From: Ensifer sesbaniae | Lineage (GTDB): Bacteria > Pseudomonadota > Alphaproteobacteria > Rhizobiales > Rhizobiaceae | Assembly (NCBI RefSeq): GCF_013283665.1 | Contig: NZ_JABEKU010000001.1 | Span: 2,232,001-2,296,000 of the forward strand | DNA: 64,000 nt | Direction of reading: 5' to 3' | Shown: positions 20,011 to 28,340 of the stretch, piece by piece | Numbering within the stretch: position 1 is the first letter of the stretch | Layout: each line of letters starts with the position of its first letter | Notes under the pieces: model-generated | Told to the model about the DNA's origin: nothing | The model's input: the letters and a program-made list of their open reading frames with translations, nothing else | The model's database searches: none | Made by a program: the position numbers and the translations under genes

Positions 20011-20598
20011 CTACTCCGCCGCGTGCGCCTTCACCTCCAGCGCCTCCAGTTCGTAGCTGTACCCTTCCAGCATCTCGTAGGCCTGCTCGATCGTCTTGAT
20101 CTGCTCGTCGGTGTTCTTGATCGCCTCGGCGATCGACCGCGAGCGGGCGCGCAGCATCGAACCGAGCACGTCGGTTTCCGGCCGGCGGCCGAGGCGGTCC
20201 AAGTGCTTGCGCACGCGGGCGCGGTGGCGCTCGAGCTCGAGGATATGGAAGCGGCTCTTGACGATATCGTCGGAGAGCTTGCGCCGCATGGCGGCGACCG
20301 GATCGAAAGTGCCCGGCTCGCGCTCGTCGAGGATGAACTCGTTGACCAGCGTCTCCAGCATCATCAGGCCCTTGAGGTCGCGCGGATCGGCGAGTTGGGG
20401 ATCGTAGCCGGTGTCGTCATAGACCTTGCGGCGGACCGGATCCTTCAGCAGTTCATAGGCCACCTGCAGCCGCGCAAACTGTTCGGGATCGCCGCCGGAA
20501 TCCGGATGCGCCGATTTCGCCGCCTTGCGATAGGCGCTGCGGATCGCCTGATTGTCGGCGTCGCGTTCCAGTCCAAGCAATTCGTAAGGGTCGATCAC
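20011..20598 (-). CDS. J-domain (DnaJ-like) protein
   Basis: A 195-residue protein. Residues 3-68 are a J domain, DPYELLGLERDADNQAIRSAY followed by the invariant HPD (AHPDSGGD) and FARLQVAYELLKDPVRRKVYD. The HPD loop means it can stimulate an Hsp70 ATPase. The remaining 125 residues are helical and charged with no Gly/Phe or zinc region, so this is a class C J-protein, not DnaJ itself. Its client is unknown. No neighbour suggests an operon. Confidence 0.9.
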   Translation of the reverse strand: MIDPYELLGLERDADNQAIRSAYRKAAKSAHPDSGGDPEQFARLQVAYELLKDPVRRKVYDDTGYDPQLADPRDLKGLMMLETLVNEFILDEREPGTFDPVAAMRRKLSDDIVKSRFHILELERHRARVRKHLDRLGRRPETDVLGSMLRARSRSIAEAIKNTDEQIKTIEQAYEMLEGYSYELEALEVKAHAAE

Positions 20599-21425
20599 GC
20601 TTTCCCTCTCCGTATGTCACTCCCGCCGCCCGGCAGAGCCGGCCGGCGCATTCTCTGGGCTTCATATCGCCCCGTCGTCCGGCCAAGGCGACAAAGTCGT
20701 CCGGCCGTTTCCGCCGTTCGTCCGGCTCCGGCAAAACTTCGCCCTGCCGTGTGACGATCAATCACCCTTTGCGGGCGACAGTCGTCCAGGGCGGTCGCCC
20801 TTCGTCCGATCCGCACGCGCCGTCATCGGCCACCCGAAACGGCGCGCCGCCCCGACCCCTTGGCTACGCCATCGTGAGCGAAGACGAAACCAACCTTCGG
20901 TAAAGCCTGCGCGTTATCCCGGAAATGCGCAAGCCTTATCCGGGGGATGCGAAAGCCTTACCCCGAGAGCCAAGCCTCCGGCGCGAAGCCACGGCGCCAC
21001 GACACCTCCGCCGGGATCCGCGAGCGGCCCTTCGGCGGCGCGCACGTTCGGTCGAGCTCGGGACGAAATTGTGTCGAGAAACGGACCGTCCCCGATTTTT
21101 CTGCCTGGCGGCGAATGGGAGCGGCGAGAACCGGCCAAAGCCTTGCAAAGACAGACGCTCCGCGCCTTCCTGCGGCGTATAAGGTGCTTGCCTTTTTCTG
21201 CAAATCCTGTCACTTCTTGCGCCGTTCGGGCGATTTCAATCCCGGAGACTGGACTTTCACCTGCGCCCGGCTCCGGCCGGGACCGCCGGCATCGGCACCG
21301 TAGACGTCTTTTCCCCGATATCGTGACCACTCGACGCCTTTCCGCTTGCAAGCGGAAGACGACATGCCCACATCCCCCAGGGGGCGCGGGCAACGCAATT
21401 TGACTGAAGGAAAAGGACTTCTTCC
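20599..21425. other. Long intergenic region, about 830 bp, upstream of the cold-shock gene
   Basis: Several overlapping GC-rich open frames exist but none looks like a protein family. Visible structure: an imperfect tandem repeat ATGCGMAAGCCTTAYCC near 20925-20965, and a hairpin TTCCGCTT/AAGCGGAA near 21340-21357 about 70 bp before the cold-shock start. The latter may belong to a long structured 5' untranslated region, common for csp genes. Confidence 0.4.
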
Positions 21426-21638
21426 ATGGCCACCAAGGGCACCGTAAAATTCTTCAACCAGGACAAGGGCTTCGGCTTCATCACGCCGGAAGGCGGCGCG
21501 AAGGACGTGTTCGTACACATCTCCGCCGTTCAGGCCGCTGGTCTCGCAACCCTCAAGGATGGCCAGCAGGTCACCTTCGACACCGAGCCGGACCGCATGG
21601 GCAAGGGCCCGAAGGCCGTCAACATCCAGGCTGCCTAA
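21426..21638 (+). CDS. Cold-shock domain protein (CspA family)
   Basis: A 70-residue single cold-shock domain. RNP1 is KGFGFITP and RNP2 is VFVHIS, with [12 protein letters not shown] at the start, all standard for Csp proteins that bind single-stranded RNA/DNA and melt RNA structure. AAGGA is present upstream of the ATG. It is monocistronic: a terminator with a long stem follows at 21669. Confidence 0.97.
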   Translation: MATKGTVKFFNQDKGFGFITPEGGAKDVFVHISAVQAAGLATLKDGQQVTFDTEPDRMGKGPKAVNIQAA

Positions 21639-21668
21639 GCCGGATCGTCCAGTCGGACATTCATTTGG

Positions 21669-21700
21669 AAACGGCGCTCCGCAAGGGGCGCCGTTTTCGT
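21669..21700 (+). terminator. Intrinsic terminator of the cold-shock gene
   Basis: The 9-bp stem AAACGGCGC / GCGCCGTTT (21669-21677 and 21688-21696) is followed by TTCGTTT. Confidence 0.85.
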
Positions 21701-21745
21701 TTGGGGGTCGGTAGAAAGCGGGTTCGCAACGACTCCACACTCTCC

Positions 21746-21857
21746 GTCATGCTCGGGCTTGACCCGAGCATCCAGAACCGAGCTTCCAACTGAGACGGAT
21801 GGTCGTGCGTTTCTATCGCATGCCAATGGATCCTCGGGTCAAGCCCGAGGATGACGA
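21746..21857. repeat. Palindromic intergenic repeat (GTCATGCTCGGGCTTGACCC type), copy 1
   Basis: It begins GTCATGCTCGGGCTTGACCC and ends with GGATCCTCGGGTCAAGCCCG and AGGATGAC, the inverse complement. Arms are about 25 bp with about 60 bp between them. A second copy with a different centre lies at 30529-30634. Repeats of this type are frequent between genes in rhizobial genomes. Confidence 0.8.
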
Positions 21858-21898
21858 GTCGTGAGGTTTGCGCCCATACCTCAGGCGCCAGCCGCGCC

Positions 21899-22996
21899 CT
21901 ACTCCGCCGCCTGTTTCGCCGCCGTCGCCTCGAACACGGCATCGAAGGCAGCGTGGATCACCTCCGGCCCGGCGCCCTTGCGGGTGGCATCGGCCGAAAG
22001 AAGCTGGCGATAGCGCCGCGCCCCCGGCCAGCCCTGGAACAGGCCGACCATGTGCCGCGTCACATGAATCAGCCGCCCGCCATTGGCGATATGGGCGCCG
22101 GCGTAGTCGGCCATTGCGTCGCGCACATCGACCCAGAAATCGAGATCGAGGCGATGGCCGCGCTCGGAGAACGCACCGGCTTCCTGTGCCCGCGGCGCCG
22201 CCCCCGTCAGCGGATGCGGGAAATGCCCGTCGGCCGCCGTCAGCATGGCGCTGTCGTGATAGGCCGCACGGCCGAGCATGACGCCATCCAGGTGCCGCAC
22301 CTGCTCAAGCGCCTGACTCAAGGTCTGAATACCGCCATTGATGCCGATGAAAAGATTGGGATTTTCCTGTTTCAACCGGTGCACGAGACCATAGTCGAGC
22401 GGCGGGATCTCGCGGTTTTCCCTGGGGCTCAAGCCCTGCAGCCAGGCCTTGCGCGCATGCACCCAGACGGCATCCGTGCCGGCCGCGACAACCTGTGCCA
22501 CGAGCGTCCTCAGCGCCACTTCCGGATCCTGGTCGTCGACGCCGATGCGGCATTTGACCGTGACCGGAATCCTGACCGCCGCCTTCATCGCCGCAACGCA
22601 GGCCGCCACCGTCTCCGGCTCCTGCATCAGGCAGGCGCCGAACGTGCCGGACTGCACCCGATCCGACGGGCAGCCGACATTCATGTTGATCTCGTCATAG
22701 CCGAAGTCCTCGGCAATCTTGGCCGCCTCCGCCATCTTCCGCGGATCGTTGCCGCCGAGCTGCAGCGCAACCGGATGCTCCGAGAGATCGAAGCCGAGCA
22801 GCCTCTGCCGGTCGCCACGCAGGATCGCCTCGGCAACGATCATTTCCGTATAGAGCAGCGCACGCTGCGACAGGCGCCGCGCAAAGAACCGGTAGTGCCT
22901 ATCGGTCCAATCGATCATCGGCGCCACGGCAAAGACCGGTGCGTTGAAATAGTGGCGATTGCCCGGGTTTCCGGGCTGTGCGCGGCCGTCTGCCAT
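21899..22996 (-). CDS. dusA: tRNA-dihydrouridine synthase A
   Basis: A 365-residue FMN-dependent Dus enzyme that reduces uridine to dihydrouridine in the tRNA D-loop. FAVAPMIDWTDRHYRFF near residue 22 is the DusA-type FMN-binding start, and NVGCPSDRVQSGTFGACLM contains the catalytic Cys. VTVKCRIGVDD and VHARKAWLQGLSP follow in the expected order, then INGGIQT and GVMLGRAAYHD of the phosphate-binding site. The length matches DusA. The exact start is not set by a strong ribosome site. Confidence 0.96.
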   Translation of the reverse strand: MADGRAQPGNPGNRHYFNAPVFAVAPMIDWTDRHYRFFARRLSQRALLYTEMIVAEAILRGDRQRLLGFDLSEHPVALQLGGNDPRKMAEAAKIAEDFGYDEINMNVGCPSDRVQSGTFGACLMQEPETVAACVAAMKAAVRIPVTVKCRIGVDDQDPEVALRTLVAQVVAAGTDAVWVHARKAWLQGLSPRENREIPPLDYGLVHRLKQENPNLFIGINGGIQTLSQALEQVRHLDGVMLGRAAYHDSAMLTAADGHFPHPLTGAAPRAQEAGAFSERGHRLDLDFWVDVRDAMADYAGAHIANGGRLIHVTRHMVGLFQGWPGARRYRQLLSADATRKGAGPEVIHAAFDAVFEATAAKQAAE

Positions 22997-23375
22997 GCTC
23001 GGTCAACTCTCGTCATTCTGGCTGTGCGCGCCGGTGCCACAATGTAGCACTCGCGGCAGATCTGCTGCAGTGGCGCCGCCCGGCGCCAAAGCTCCCTGCG
23101 GGACGGCGCCTTATACAGCGTAAAACCTGAGAATGCGAGATGGCGTTCCCATGCCGGAATCGGCATTCGTTCAACGTTCGCGGTGTCGCCGACGTGCCGA
23201 TGCGGGCGTTGAGCCAGGGCCAGAAGGCGGCGAGCATCTCGCCTGTGCAGCGAAATTGCACAACGCTCCGGTAATCCCCGAGCCCACCTCGACGGGCCAG
23301 AGGCCATGGTTTCCCTTTTGTTAAGCAGAATCGCCGATTGTCCCGCTTCGACATGATCGTCGTCGGAGCGAAACC
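22997..23375. other. Intergenic region, about 380 bp
   Basis: A minus-strand open frame covers most of it (GEMLAAFWPWLNARIG in the middle) but has no family that I recognise and may be a gene remnant. No promoter can be assigned with confidence. Confidence 0.3.
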
Positions 23376-23498
23376 ATGAGCTACGATTGGAGCGGCGCAC
23401 GGCGCCGGCGAACAATAGCGACCGTCATAGGTGCAGCAATCGTCCTTGCAGCGCTGGCTGCCACGGTCGCTGCGGCGGTGGCCGGCAACTTCTTCTGA
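23376..23498 (+). CDS. Predicted 40-residue membrane peptide
   Basis: ATG at 23376 to TGA at 23498. A short basic N-terminus (MSYDWSGARRRRT) precedes one hydrophobic helix rich in Ala and Val and the end AGNFF. GGAG lies 8 nt before the start. The positive-inside charge and single helix fit a small membrane protein, but there is no homology evidence. Confidence 0.45.
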   Translation: MSYDWSGARRRRTIATVIGAAIVLAALAATVAAAVAGNFF

Positions 23499-23554
23499 AG
23501 GCTGCCCCGCGCGCCTGCGTTCAGCGGGGTTGACAGGTGCCCCTGGAGGCGATT

Positions 23555-23673
23555 ACAGCGCCGCGCGTTACTGCATGTCTCCATAAATCGACCTCGATTT
23601 AGAGGACCAAGGCGTGCAGCAAATCAAAGTGCTGCAGCGACCTTTGCACGTCTGATTGGACGCGCGGCGCTGT
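23555..23673 (+). repeat. RIME-like repeat with 14-bp terminal inverted repeats
   Basis: The left end ACAGCGCCGCGCGT (23555-23568) is the exact inverse complement of the right end ACGCGCGGCGCTGT (23660-23673). Inside are CTGCATGTCTCC, an imperfect palindrome around ATCGACCTCGAT, GTGCAGCAAATCAAAGTGCT and CGACCTTTGCACGTCTGATT. A sister copy lies at 24140-24243. Confidence 0.75.
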
Positions 23674-23734
23674 GGTTTGACCCGCGGAAGCCCTGGCTCC
23701 TGCAACGTTGCCGACAGAAACAAGGACGGACGGC

Positions 23735-24127
23735 ATGAAACGCGCGATCGCGGCACTGCTCACGCTTCTACTGGCCGGATGCCAGTCGATGGAGTTGGAG
23801 GCGCCTGAGGTCGCAACACCGAGACCTGCCGCCCCCTCGGTGCCGACGCTGTCCGGCGACGCGCTGCAGGCCTTCCTCGTCGGCAAGACGCTGCGCTACA
23901 ATCTCAACGGTGTCGCCTCCACCTTTTTCGCCGACGGCCGTTACGGCTATCGCGACTACGAAGTGCGTGATGGCGGAACCTACACGATCACCGGCGACGA
24001 GGTCTGCATCACCTTCGAGGACGGCGGTCGGCGTTGCGACCAGTACGCGCTGATCGGCTCCGACTATTACCGCATCGAAGAAGGCGGCCGCCGCACCAAG
24101 GTCGACCGCGTCGTACCGGCGGCCTGA
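23735..24127 (+). CDS. Predicted lipoprotein, unknown function
   Basis: A 130-residue protein. A lipoprotein signal peptide ends in the lipobox LLAGC (Cys17), followed by a Pro/Ala linker. The folded part has GKTLRYNLNGVASTFFADG, GGTYTITGDEVCITFEDGGRRC and YYRIEEGGR, an antiparallel beta pattern seen in small rhizobial outer-membrane or periplasmic proteins. It should be anchored to a membrane by its Cys. It lies between two direct copies of the RIME-like repeat, 61 bp from the first and 12 bp from the second. Confidence 0.75.
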   Translation: MKRAIAALLTLLLAGCQSMELEAPEVATPRPAAPSVPTLSGDALQAFLVGKTLRYNLNGVASTFFADGRYGYRDYEVRDGGTYTITGDEVCITFEDGGRRCDQYALIGSDYYRIEEGGRRTKVDRVVPAA

Positions 24128-24139
24128 CCGACAATCTCC

Positions 24140-24243
24140 TACTGCATGTCTCCTTAAATCGACCTCGATTTAAGGACAAAGACATGCAGCAAATCAAAGT
24201 CTACAGCGACCTTTGCGCGTCTGATTAGCCGCGCGGCGCTGTG
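24140..24243 (+). repeat. RIME-like repeat, best conserved copy
   Basis: CTGCATGTCTCCTTAAATCG is followed by the matching inverted arm CGATTTAAGGACAAAGACATGCAG, then AAATCAAAGTCTACAGCGAC and the second palindrome CGCGTCTGATTAGCCGCGCG. The first palindrome is nearly perfect. It directly follows the lipoprotein gene and may act as its terminator. Confidence 0.75.
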
Positions 24244-24339
24244 TCGCCAGGCCGACAGACCCCTCATTCCCAAGGGGTTCAATTCGGCGCCGTTCTGCCA
24301 TAGTGCGTGCCGGGGAACTCGGTGCTGCGGGAGGAACAG

Positions 24340-24576
24340 GTGGCCCCTTTGCGAGCGACGCAATGCCTTGCCCTGTCGAAGGGCGACATGGAGCGGCTGC
24401 AGCGTGTCTTCGACGAACTCTGCCTTGAACAGGGCTGGGCGCGCGACGGCGAACGGGCACGCCGCCAAGCCCGAATGCTGATCGACGACTATCTCGCCGG
24501 CAACACCGACGAGATGCGCCTGCTCGTTGCCGGGCGCGCCTTTGCCGAGCGCCTGCAGCGCGACGCCTCCTGCTAG
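24340..24576 (+). CDS. Small conserved-looking rhizobial protein, unknown
   Basis: A 78-residue, helical, charged protein: LALSKGDMERLQRVFDELC, ARRQARMLIDDYLAGNTDE and LAGR-type end. Similar short proteins occur across Rhizobiaceae by memory, without a known role. The GTG at 24340 is chosen because GGGAGG lies 5 nt upstream; the frame extends further up without a ribosome site. It is soluble, with no signal peptide. Confidence 0.6.
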   Translation: MAPLRATQCLALSKGDMERLQRVFDELCLEQGWARDGERARRQARMLIDDYLAGNTDEMRLLVAGRAFAERLQRDASC

Positions 24577-24749
24577 GCTTGCGCCTACCGCCGGTGCTTG
24601 CATCCGGCCGCACAACACGGAAAAGCTGCTTACAAATCCGTCCTCCTGCGCTACATTAGCAAGATCGACTGCCGACGCCACTTGAGAGGAGCCAGGGGCC
24701 GACAGCCGCAATGCCGATGTTCATTGAGGTGATCTCGAGGAGGAGACGC

Positions 24750-24986
24750 ATGCAATTAGTCTGGAAACAGCCGATCGAGCTCGACTTTGTTGGCGGTGTT
24801 TGCCGCACCGTCAAAGGCCCCTCAGACGCGCTCGCCTGCCTTGCCGACCATTGGCCCCGCCGGGGGCCGTTCTATGTTGCTGCCCGCAGTGCTTGCCGCG
24901 CCGCGATCGAAGGTCGCCGCACGGCCGAGGAGGCGCGAAAGCTGTTCATCTCGGCAGCCGAGGAAGCCGAACTGGGCACGCACTGA
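24750..24986 (+). CDS. DUF982-family protein
   Basis: A 78-residue protein of the DUF982 family, small proteins abundant in rhizobia. It shows the family order: an N-terminal strand (LVWKQPIELDF), CRTVKGPSDALACLADHWPR, a second element FYVAARSACRAAIEGRRTAEEARKLF with an Ala-rich helix, and FISAAEEAEL. AGGAGGAGA is 5 nt before the ATG at 24750. The function is unknown. Confidence 0.8.
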   Translation: MQLVWKQPIELDFVGGVCRTVKGPSDALACLADHWPRRGPFYVAARSACRAAIEGRRTAEEARKLFISAAEEAELGTH

Positions 24987-25309
24987 GGCGCATTCGCGCC
25001 GGACTGGATCTCGCCGCCTCCGGGTGGCGAACGCTCGCCAGCGGCGGGCGCAAACTACCGTTTTTTTCGTTGAAGCCGCATAGCCGATGACAAGAGAGGG
25101 ATGGCTCAGATATTGAGCATTTGCTCAAGAACTGCATCGTTTCGGCGCATTATCGCCCAAACACGCATGATTTTTCCAGAAACGGCCCGATTTCTGTCGT
25201 GAAGCCTTCATTTCTCTGGCCTATATTCTGAGGTGCCTCACAAAAACCAATTTCGGAGCGCTTAATCCCCATAAGGGAATTCAAAAAAACGATACACGGG
25301 AGAGAACAT
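24987..25309. other. Intergenic region, about 320 bp
   Basis: No gene supported. The right half is AT-richer, with CTATAT at about 25222 as a possible -10 element for the small gene at 25310. Confidence 0.35.
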
Positions 25310-25516
25310 ATGAGCGAGAGCAATCTCTATCGCATCGTTGAAGTCAGCGTGAAGCGTGAAGGTGGCCGCCGTGACGTCGGCATCATGACCGTGCGCCAGG
25401 CCCTTGAGCTTCCCCAGGTCCCCAGTCTTGAATACAGCCATCCTGAGCTCAATTCGCGCTCGGACGGCCGGTTCCTGACCCGAGATCAGCTTCAGGCCTA
25501 CGCACAGTGCGCCTGA
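25310..25516 (+). CDS. Small hypothetical protein
   Basis: A 68-residue soluble protein: YRIVEVSVKREGGRRDVGIM, TVRQALELPQVPSLEYSHPE and GRFLTRDQLQAYAQ. The clean ribosome site GGGAGAGAA precedes the ATG. The sequence is compatible with a small regulatory or nucleic-acid-binding protein, but I do not recognise it. It is monocistronic, with a GC-rich hairpin 40 bp downstream. Confidence 0.6.
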   Translation: MSESNLYRIVEVSVKREGGRRDVGIMTVRQALELPQVPSLEYSHPELNSRSDGRFLTRDQLQAYAQCA

Positions 25517-25555
25517 GTTTGCCGCTCACGGCAGCCTCTCGGATGCCGTGATCCC

Positions 25556-25575
25556 GCGCGCCCGTCCGGGCGCGC
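25556..25575 (+). terminator. GC-rich hairpin, possible terminator
   Basis: GCGCGCCC / GGGCGCGC (25556-25563, 25568-25575) with loop GTCC. There is no T-run, so its role as terminator is uncertain. Confidence 0.4.
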
Positions 25576-25768
25576 CCATGCCGCTCCCCTCACTCGATCC
25601 TTCGTCTTATTTTTCTACGGATCGATTCCGATTCGCGCATTTATGCAGTAACGTCCGGATTCTTCTCCGTCTCGCTTGAAACCGCAATCGGCCGACGGCG
25701 AGCGTACACGAAATGCGCGGCAACCTTCCTGTCGCTTGAGACAGATGGACGCCCAAGACCGGACGATC

Positions 25769-26455
25769 ATGGAAACAATCATCCCTCCCCCGCTTCCCGT
25801 TCTGCTGCCGATATCCGGCAGCCTGGTCGGCTTTCCGGTTCGCCGGGTTTACTGCGTCGGCCGCAACTATGCCGCCCATGCGATCGAGATGGGTCACGAC
25901 CCGGATCGCGAGCCGCCGTTCTTCTTCCAGAAGAATCCGGACAACCTGCTTGCTGCCGGCAGCGCCTTCCCCTATCCGCCGCTGACCGCCGACGTCCATC
26001 ACGAGGTCGAACTCGTCGTGGCGCTGAAGCGCGGCGGCACCGACATCGCCGTCGAGGACGCGCTGGATTGCGTCTACGGCTATGCCGTCGGCATCGACTT
26101 CACCCGCCGCGACCTGCAGGCCGAGGCCAAGAAGGCAGGGAAACCCTGGGCGGCAGCCAAGGCCTTCGAACATTCCGCCCCGATCTCGGCGATCACGCCG
26201 GCCGAAGCGATCGGCCATCCGGTCAACGGCAATATCTGGCTGAAGGTGAATGGCGAACTGCGCCAGCAGGGCGATCTCGACCAGATGATCTGGAAGGTGC
26301 CGGAGATCATCGCCGAGCTCTCCAAGCTGTTTACGCTGGCCCCCGGCGACGTCATCATGACAGGCACGCCGTCGGGCGTCGGTGCCGTGGCGCGCGGCGA
26401 CGAGGTCACCTGCGGTGTCGACGGCGTCGCAGCCCTTGCCGTGCACGTCCTTTAG
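25769..26455 (+). CDS. Fumarylacetoacetate hydrolase (FAH)-family protein
   Basis: A 228-residue FAH-fold enzyme. [16 protein letters not shown] and [13 protein letters not shown] form the N-terminal part. The metal ligands are Glu residues in HHEVELVV and Asp in [32 protein letters not shown] and [19 protein letters not shown] complete the family pattern. Members hydrolyse or decarboxylate beta-diketo acids (fumarylpyruvate, acylpyruvate, oxaloacetate); the substrate is unknown here. Starts at 25745 and 25769 both lack a strong ribosome site; 25769 fits the usual N-terminus. It is followed 77 bp later by the carbonic anhydrase-like gene, possibly one transcript. Confidence 0.9.
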   Translation: METIIPPPLPVLLPISGSLVGFPVRRVYCVGRNYAAHAIEMGHDPDREPPFFFQKNPDNLLAAGSAFPYPPLTADVHHEVELVVALKRGGTDIAVEDALDCVYGYAVGIDFTRRDLQAEAKKAGKPWAAAKAFEHSAPISAITPAEAIGHPVNGNIWLKVNGELRQQGDLDQMIWKVPEIIAELSKLFTLAPGDVIMTGTPSGVGAVARGDEVTCGVDGVAALAVHVL

Positions 26456-26532
26456 GGGAACCGTGCCGGGAACGGCGTGAATCGCCGTTCCCGGCCTTGC
26501 ATCACTTCAGACGACAGGAAGGATATCTGCCG

Positions 26533-27063
26533 ATGCCGCTTTATGCCCTTGGATCGCTTCGCCCGCAGACTCCATCGGACGGGAGCTACTGGGTGGCGCC
26601 GGACGCGAATGTCATCGGCCAGGTCGAGATCGGCGACGAGGTCGGCATCTGGTTCGGCGTGACGCTTCGCGGCGACAACGAGCCGATCCAGCTCGGCGCC
26701 CGCACCAACATCCAGGAAAACGTCGTCATCCACGTCGACCCCGGCTTCCCGGTGACGATCGGCGAAGGCTGCACCATCGGCCATGGCGCCATCATCCATG
26801 GCTGCACCATCGGCGACAATTCGCTGATCGGCATGGGCGCGACCGTGCTCAACGGCGCCAAGATCGGCCGCAACTGCCTTGTCGGCGCCAATGCGCTGGT
26901 GACCGAAGGCAAGGAATTCCCCGACAATTCGCTGATCGTCGGCGCGCCGGCGAAAGCGATCCGCACGCTGGACGATGCCGCCGTCGAGGGCCTGAAGCGC
27001 TCGGCAGCGCACTACGTGAAAAACTGGCGGCGCTACGCCGCCGACCTCAGCCGGCTGGATTGA
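26533..27063 (+). CDS. Gamma-carbonic anhydrase-like hexapeptide protein
   Basis: A 176-residue left-handed beta-helix protein. The hexapeptide repeats run from PDANVIGQVEIGDEVGIWFG through IGEGCTIGHGAIIHGCTIG to GAKIGRNCLVGANALV. The zinc His residues lie in NVVIHVD, IGHGAIIHG and neighbours, matching the YrdA/CaiE-type gamma-carbonic anhydrase group. Activity is not assured in this group. AAGGAAGGAT-like sequence precedes the ATG at 26533. It converges on zur. Confidence 0.92.
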   Translation: MPLYALGSLRPQTPSDGSYWVAPDANVIGQVEIGDEVGIWFGVTLRGDNEPIQLGARTNIQENVVIHVDPGFPVTIGEGCTIGHGAIIHGCTIGDNSLIGMGATVLNGAKIGRNCLVGANALVTEGKEFPDNSLIVGAPAKAIRTLDDAAVEGLKRSAAHYVKNWRRYAADLSRLD

Positions 27064-27114
27064 AAGCCAAGCTGCTCCAGGAAGGCGGCTTCGTCCCGGC
27101 CGAGGCGACCGAAC

Positions 27115-27510
27115 TTACGCGCAGCTCTGGCAATGGCCGCGGATCTCGATCGTCGTCTTCTCGGTCTTGAAGTTCTGCGCTCGCGTCAGCGCCGAAAGCC
27201 GCTGCTCGATCGCCGCATCGTGGAACTCCGTCACCTGGCCGCAGCCTTCGCAGATGGTGAAGGCGGTGACGCCATGGTCGTGCTCGTGATCATGCGGGCA
27301 GGTGCAGGCGACAAAGGCGTTCAGGCTCTCCAGCCGGTGCACGAGGCCGTATTCCAGCAGCTTGTCGAGCGCGCGATAGACCTGCAGCGGCGCGCGAAAG
27401 CCATGGTCGCGCAGCTTGTCGAGAATGGTATAGGCGCTCATCGGCCCTTCGGAATGGCTGAGCGCATCCATCACCAGCGTCTGGTTCTTGGTCAGTAGCG
27501 GGGTAGCCAT
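27115..27510 (-). CDS. zur: Zinc uptake regulator Zur (Fur family)
   Basis: A 131-residue Fur-family repressor. The winged helix spans residues 5-70 (MSAYTILDKLRDHGFRAPLQVYRALDKL). Cys/His metal ligands lie in ACTCPHDHEHDHG, CEGCGQVTEFH and HCQSC. The identity as Zur, not Fur, rests on the context: its ATG shares one base with the znuB stop (TGATG). Zinc-bound Zur should repress znuABC and the CobW-type gene through AT-rich palindromes upstream. Confidence 0.95.
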   Translation of the reverse strand: MATPLLTKNQTLVMDALSHSEGPMSAYTILDKLRDHGFRAPLQVYRALDKLLEYGLVHRLESLNAFVACTCPHDHEHDHGVTAFTICEGCGQVTEFHDAAIEQRLSALTRAQNFKTEKTTIEIRGHCQSCA

Positions 27511-28340
27511 CAGTGGTGTCCTCCGGGCGTGGAATGATGCGCTGCCTCGATCGGGCGGCGGCCGATCGGCAGCAGACTCAGAGCGAAAAGCCCAACCGCG
27601 GCAACGACGATAGACGGACCCGACGGCGTATCCCAGTGCAGCGAACCGAAAAGTCCGCCCGTGACGGCGAGCGCACCGATGACGGAGGCAAGCACCGCCA
27701 TCACCTCCGGCGAGGTCGAGAAGCGCCGTGCGGTCGCGGCCGGAATGATCAGCAGCGAGGTGATCAGGAGAATGCCGACGATCTTCATGGCGATCGCGAT
27801 CACCAGCGCCATCAGCAGCATGAAGAAGAGCCGCGCGCGCTCGGGCTGCAGCCCCTCCGCCTCCGCCAGCTCCGGATTGACGGTGGAGGCCAAGAGCGGC
27901 CGCCAGAGATAGACGATCGCGAAGACGACGAGGATGCCGCCGCCCCAGATGATGTCGATGTCGGATTCGGTCACCGCGAGGATGTCGCCGAAGAGGAAGC
28001 CAACGAGATCGATGCGCACCCAGGTCATGAAGGCGACGATGACCAGGCCGAAGGACAGCGCCGAATGGGAGAGGATACCGAGCAGCGCATCGGTCGACAG
28101 CGCGCCGCGCCGCTGCAGGAAGAGCAGCAGCACCGAGACGACAGCGGCAACGATGAAGACGCTGAGCATCAGGTTGAGTTCGAGCAGCAGCGACAGCGCC
28201 ACGCCGAGCAGCGCCGAATGCGCCATGGTGTCGCCGAAATAGGCCATGCGCCGCCAGATGACGAAGCAGCCGAGCGGCCCGGCCATGACGGCGATGCCGA
28301 CGCCGGCGATCAGCGCGCGCACGAAGAAATCATCAAGCAT
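27510..28340 (-). CDS. znuB: Zinc ABC transporter permease ZnuB
   Basis: A 276-residue ABC-3 family permease with eight or more membrane helices. GPLGCFVIWRRMAYFGDTMAHSALLGVA is the hallmark N-terminal part and the helices continue to GLFALSLLP. GILLITSLLIIPAATARRF is the conserved late segment. The start at 28340 overlaps the znuC 3' end by 8 bp and the gene ends in the zur start, so znuC-znuB-zur is one coupled operon. It forms the membrane channel for zinc delivered by ZnuA. Confidence 0.96.
   Translation of the reverse strand: MLDDFFVRALIAGVGIAVMAGPLGCFVIWRRMAYFGDTMAHSALLGVALSLLLELNLMLSVFIVAAVVSVLLLFLQRRGALSTDALLGILSHSALSFGLVIVAFMTWVRIDLVGFLFGDILAVTESDIDIIWGGGILVVFAIVYLWRPLLASTVNPELAEAEGLQPERARLFFMLLMALVIAIAMKIVGILLITSLLIIPAATARRFSTSPEVMAVLASVIGALAVTGGLFGSLHWDTPSGPSIVVAAVGLFALSLLPIGRRPIEAAHHSTPGGHH

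Noticed and set aside
20925-21403. Small genes upstream of the cold-shock gene
   Set aside because: Several overlapping frames on both strands, all Arg/Pro-rich, without ribosome sites or family features.
22997-23354. A 113-codon minus-strand frame between dusA and the 40-residue gene
   Set aside because: Possible remnant, but the sequence shows no family and no good start; left as intergenic.
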